A stretch of DNA of 5,887 nucleotides from Comamonadaceae bacterium (GTDB lineage Bacteria; Pseudomonadota; Gammaproteobacteria; Burkholderiales; Burkholderiaceae_C): contig CANGZO010000152.1 in NCBI GenBank assembly GCA_947458305.1, positions 1 through 5,887 on the forward strand, written 5' to 3'. Numbering within the stretch: position 1 is the stretch's first letter; each line of letters starts with the position of its first letter. Below are positions 4,787 to 5,887 of this stretch, in pieces. The position numbers and the translations under genes are program-made. A model generated the notes under the pieces. It worked only from the letters and a program-made list of their open reading frames with translations, had not been told where the DNA came from and ran no database searches.

Positions 4787-5823
4787 GGTCTGCCAGGCGG
4801 CGGCACGTCCCGCCCCAACATCCGTTGCCCCAGCCATGTCAAACCCGCCCCCACGTCCATGCGGCGGCTTTGCTGCTGCGCCACGGGATGGGTCTGGCCT
4901 GCTTGCAGCGGTGGGCCAATGTCAAAAGAAAACACATAGGCGGGCTCTTGGCCCATGCGCAAGTCGGTGACGACCAAGCGCCCGTTGGTGTCAACAAGCT
5001 TGTAAAACCCGTCAGTGAACCGCGCCAAGCGATGCAACTGCGGATGGTCAGCGTTTTGCGCGGCCAATGCGCCACCGCGCTCGTGGGCCACAAAACGGAT
5101 GGCACGACCACCATCCATCAGCGCATAAAAACCTTCATGAAAACGCTCACCATCGATCGCCACCACGCGCCAGACCAGGGTGGTCAAGGGCGCGGGTGTG
5201 ACCAACAGTTGCTGGCTGGGCAAGCCTTGCGCCTGCAGGGACTGGCGGGCGTGTTGCGTCACACCCCATTGCGCCAGCGCACTCCACGTCAAATAAAAGG
5301 TGCTGAAAGCCAGCGCCCAACCGTTGATGGCCAAGGCCCGCCCCACTGTTTTGACGCGCAGCGCCGCGATCACCCCCGCCAGCAAGGGCAGTGAATACAC
5401 CGGGTCGATGATGAACATGCTACCCAGCCCATAGGCCTCGTCGGTGAAAGGCTGGAATACCTGCGTGCCGTAAATCGTCATCAAGTCCAGCAAGGGGTGC
5501 GTGACCAACGCCAGCCACAGCGCCCACCACCAACGGCCATACAAACGGCCATACAAACGGCCATTCAAATGGACTTGGTTGTGGATGCGACTCACCACCC
5601 AGGCCATCGGAAACGCAAAGAGCGTGAGCAAGAGCAGGGCATGGCTTTCGGCGCGGTGCAGGATCATGTTCAGAATCGGGTCGCCGTGGTCCAGCAGCAC
5701 ATCCAGATCGGGCAGCAGGCCCGCCACACCGCCCCAAAGAGCTGACTTCCACAGCGCCGTGCGCCGCCCCATGACGGCCACGCCAATCGAGGCGCCCAAA
5801 AGAACTTGTGTGACGGAATCCAT
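4783..5823 (-). CDS. YdjM-like (DUF457) membrane-bound metal-dependent hydrolase
   Basis: This 346-residue protein starts with MDSVTQVLLGASIGVAVMGR, the usual opening of the DUF457/YdjM family, an inner-membrane group predicted to be metal-dependent hydrolases; no reaction has been established. Visible family motifs are GLLPDLDVL (36-44), HRAESHALL (57-65), THPLLDLMTIYGTQ (108-121) and FIIDPVYSLPLL (137-148). The conserved Asp and His residues in these are the likely metal ligands. Hydrophobic segments lie near 25-43, 60-78, 97-113, 137-155 and 165-185. The rest (190-346) is a mainly soluble domain of about 150 residues. The ATG at 5823 fits the family; a GTG at 5856 in frame would add 11 residues. 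No good ribosome binding site precedes either. The E. coli relative YdjM is LexA-regulated, but I see no LexA box in the 64 bases upstream that are visible. The gene overlaps the PPOX gene tail to tail by four bases. Confidence 0.88.
   Translation of the reverse strand: MDSVTQVLLGASIGVAVMGRRTALWKSALWGGVAGLLPDLDVLLDHGDPILNMILHRAESHALLLLTLFAFPMAWVVSRIHNQVHLNGRLYGRLYGRWWWALWLALVTHPLLDLMTIYGTQVFQPFTDEAYGLGSMFIIDPVYSLPLLAGVIAALRVKTVGRALAINGWALAFSTFYLTWSALAQWGVTQHARQSLQAQGLPSQQLLVTPAPLTTLVWRVVAIDGERFHEGFYALMDGGRAIRFVAHERGGALAAQNADHPQLHRLARFTDGFYKLVDTNGRLVVTDLRMGQEPAYVFSFDIGPPLQAGQTHPVAQQQSRRMDVGAGLTWLGQRMLGRDVPPPGRP
5532..5572. repeat. 12-bp tandem repeat inside the YdjM-like gene
   Basis: About three copies of a 12-base unit (ACAAACGGCCAT and close variants) lie in tandem, the middle ones identical. 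On the minus strand they encode LNGR-LYGR-LYGR (residues 86-97), between the second and third hydrophobic segments. The period is in frame, so the array changes the length of a polar loop without breaking the gene. Confidence 0.8.
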
Positions 5824-5887
5824 GGGTATTTTTGGAAATTTGACGCAGGTCAACACGATAGCGGTTTTGACAAGGCCTGCAGCCCAG

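Noticed and set aside
4546..5394. A 282-codon open frame on the plus strand
   Set aside because: It crosses the ends of both the PPOX and YdjM-like genes in the wrong frame or strand and is Arg/His/Gln-rich, as expected for a shadow.
5824..5856. Upstream GTG start for the YdjM-like gene at 5856
   Set aside because: The family usually starts with MDxxTQ, as seen at 5823, and there is no ribosome binding site upstream of 5856.

Overview
This is chromosomal, GC-rich DNA that looks like a member of the Burkholderiales, most likely Comamonadaceae (Rhodoferax/Limnohabitans/Polaromonas-like). The placement rests on the style of the GlnRS and UppP proteins and on codon use (Leu CTG, Gly GGC, Ala GCC). 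It is an inference from memory of such proteins, not from a search.

Left part (1-1480): the 5' half of uppP (undecaprenyl-diphosphatase) runs off the left edge on the minus strand. It is divergent from a small membrane-anchored retropepsin-like aspartic protease (DTGAS motif) on the plus strand. The 143-bp space between them holds a plausible uppP promoter and a perfect 12-bp palindrome. The protease converges on a small, repeat-containing, His-rich putative lipoprotein on the minus strand.

Middle (1481-3478): a 162-bp divergent intergenic region leads to glnS, a complete glutaminyl-tRNA synthetase of 611 residues with both class I signature motifs.

Decayed stretch (3479-3851): directly after glnS lies the last ~47 codons of a DUF924-family gene whose front part is missing. 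It is followed by a toxin gene of the RelE/HigB (Gp49-like) type that has lost its middle, about half the protein, and carries an in-frame stop at the scar. A perfect 6-4-6 inverted repeat just upstream looks like the operator of this toxin-antitoxin pair. The overlapping XRE-family antitoxin gene is intact, so the module is an orphan antitoxin that keeps its presumed operator.

Right part (4160-5823): seven bases after the antitoxin is a PPOX-type FMN-binding flavoprotein (MSMEG_1061/DR2398-like family). It converges on a YdjM-like (DUF457) membrane metal-dependent hydrolase on the minus strand, and the two stop codons overlap in a shared TTAA.

I see no mobile element, CRISPR array, rRNA or tRNA, and no convincing new system. 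The most interesting part is the eroded toxin-antitoxin locus with its retained operator and antitoxin, next to the DUF924 remnant. Family names are from recognition of motifs; no database search was run.
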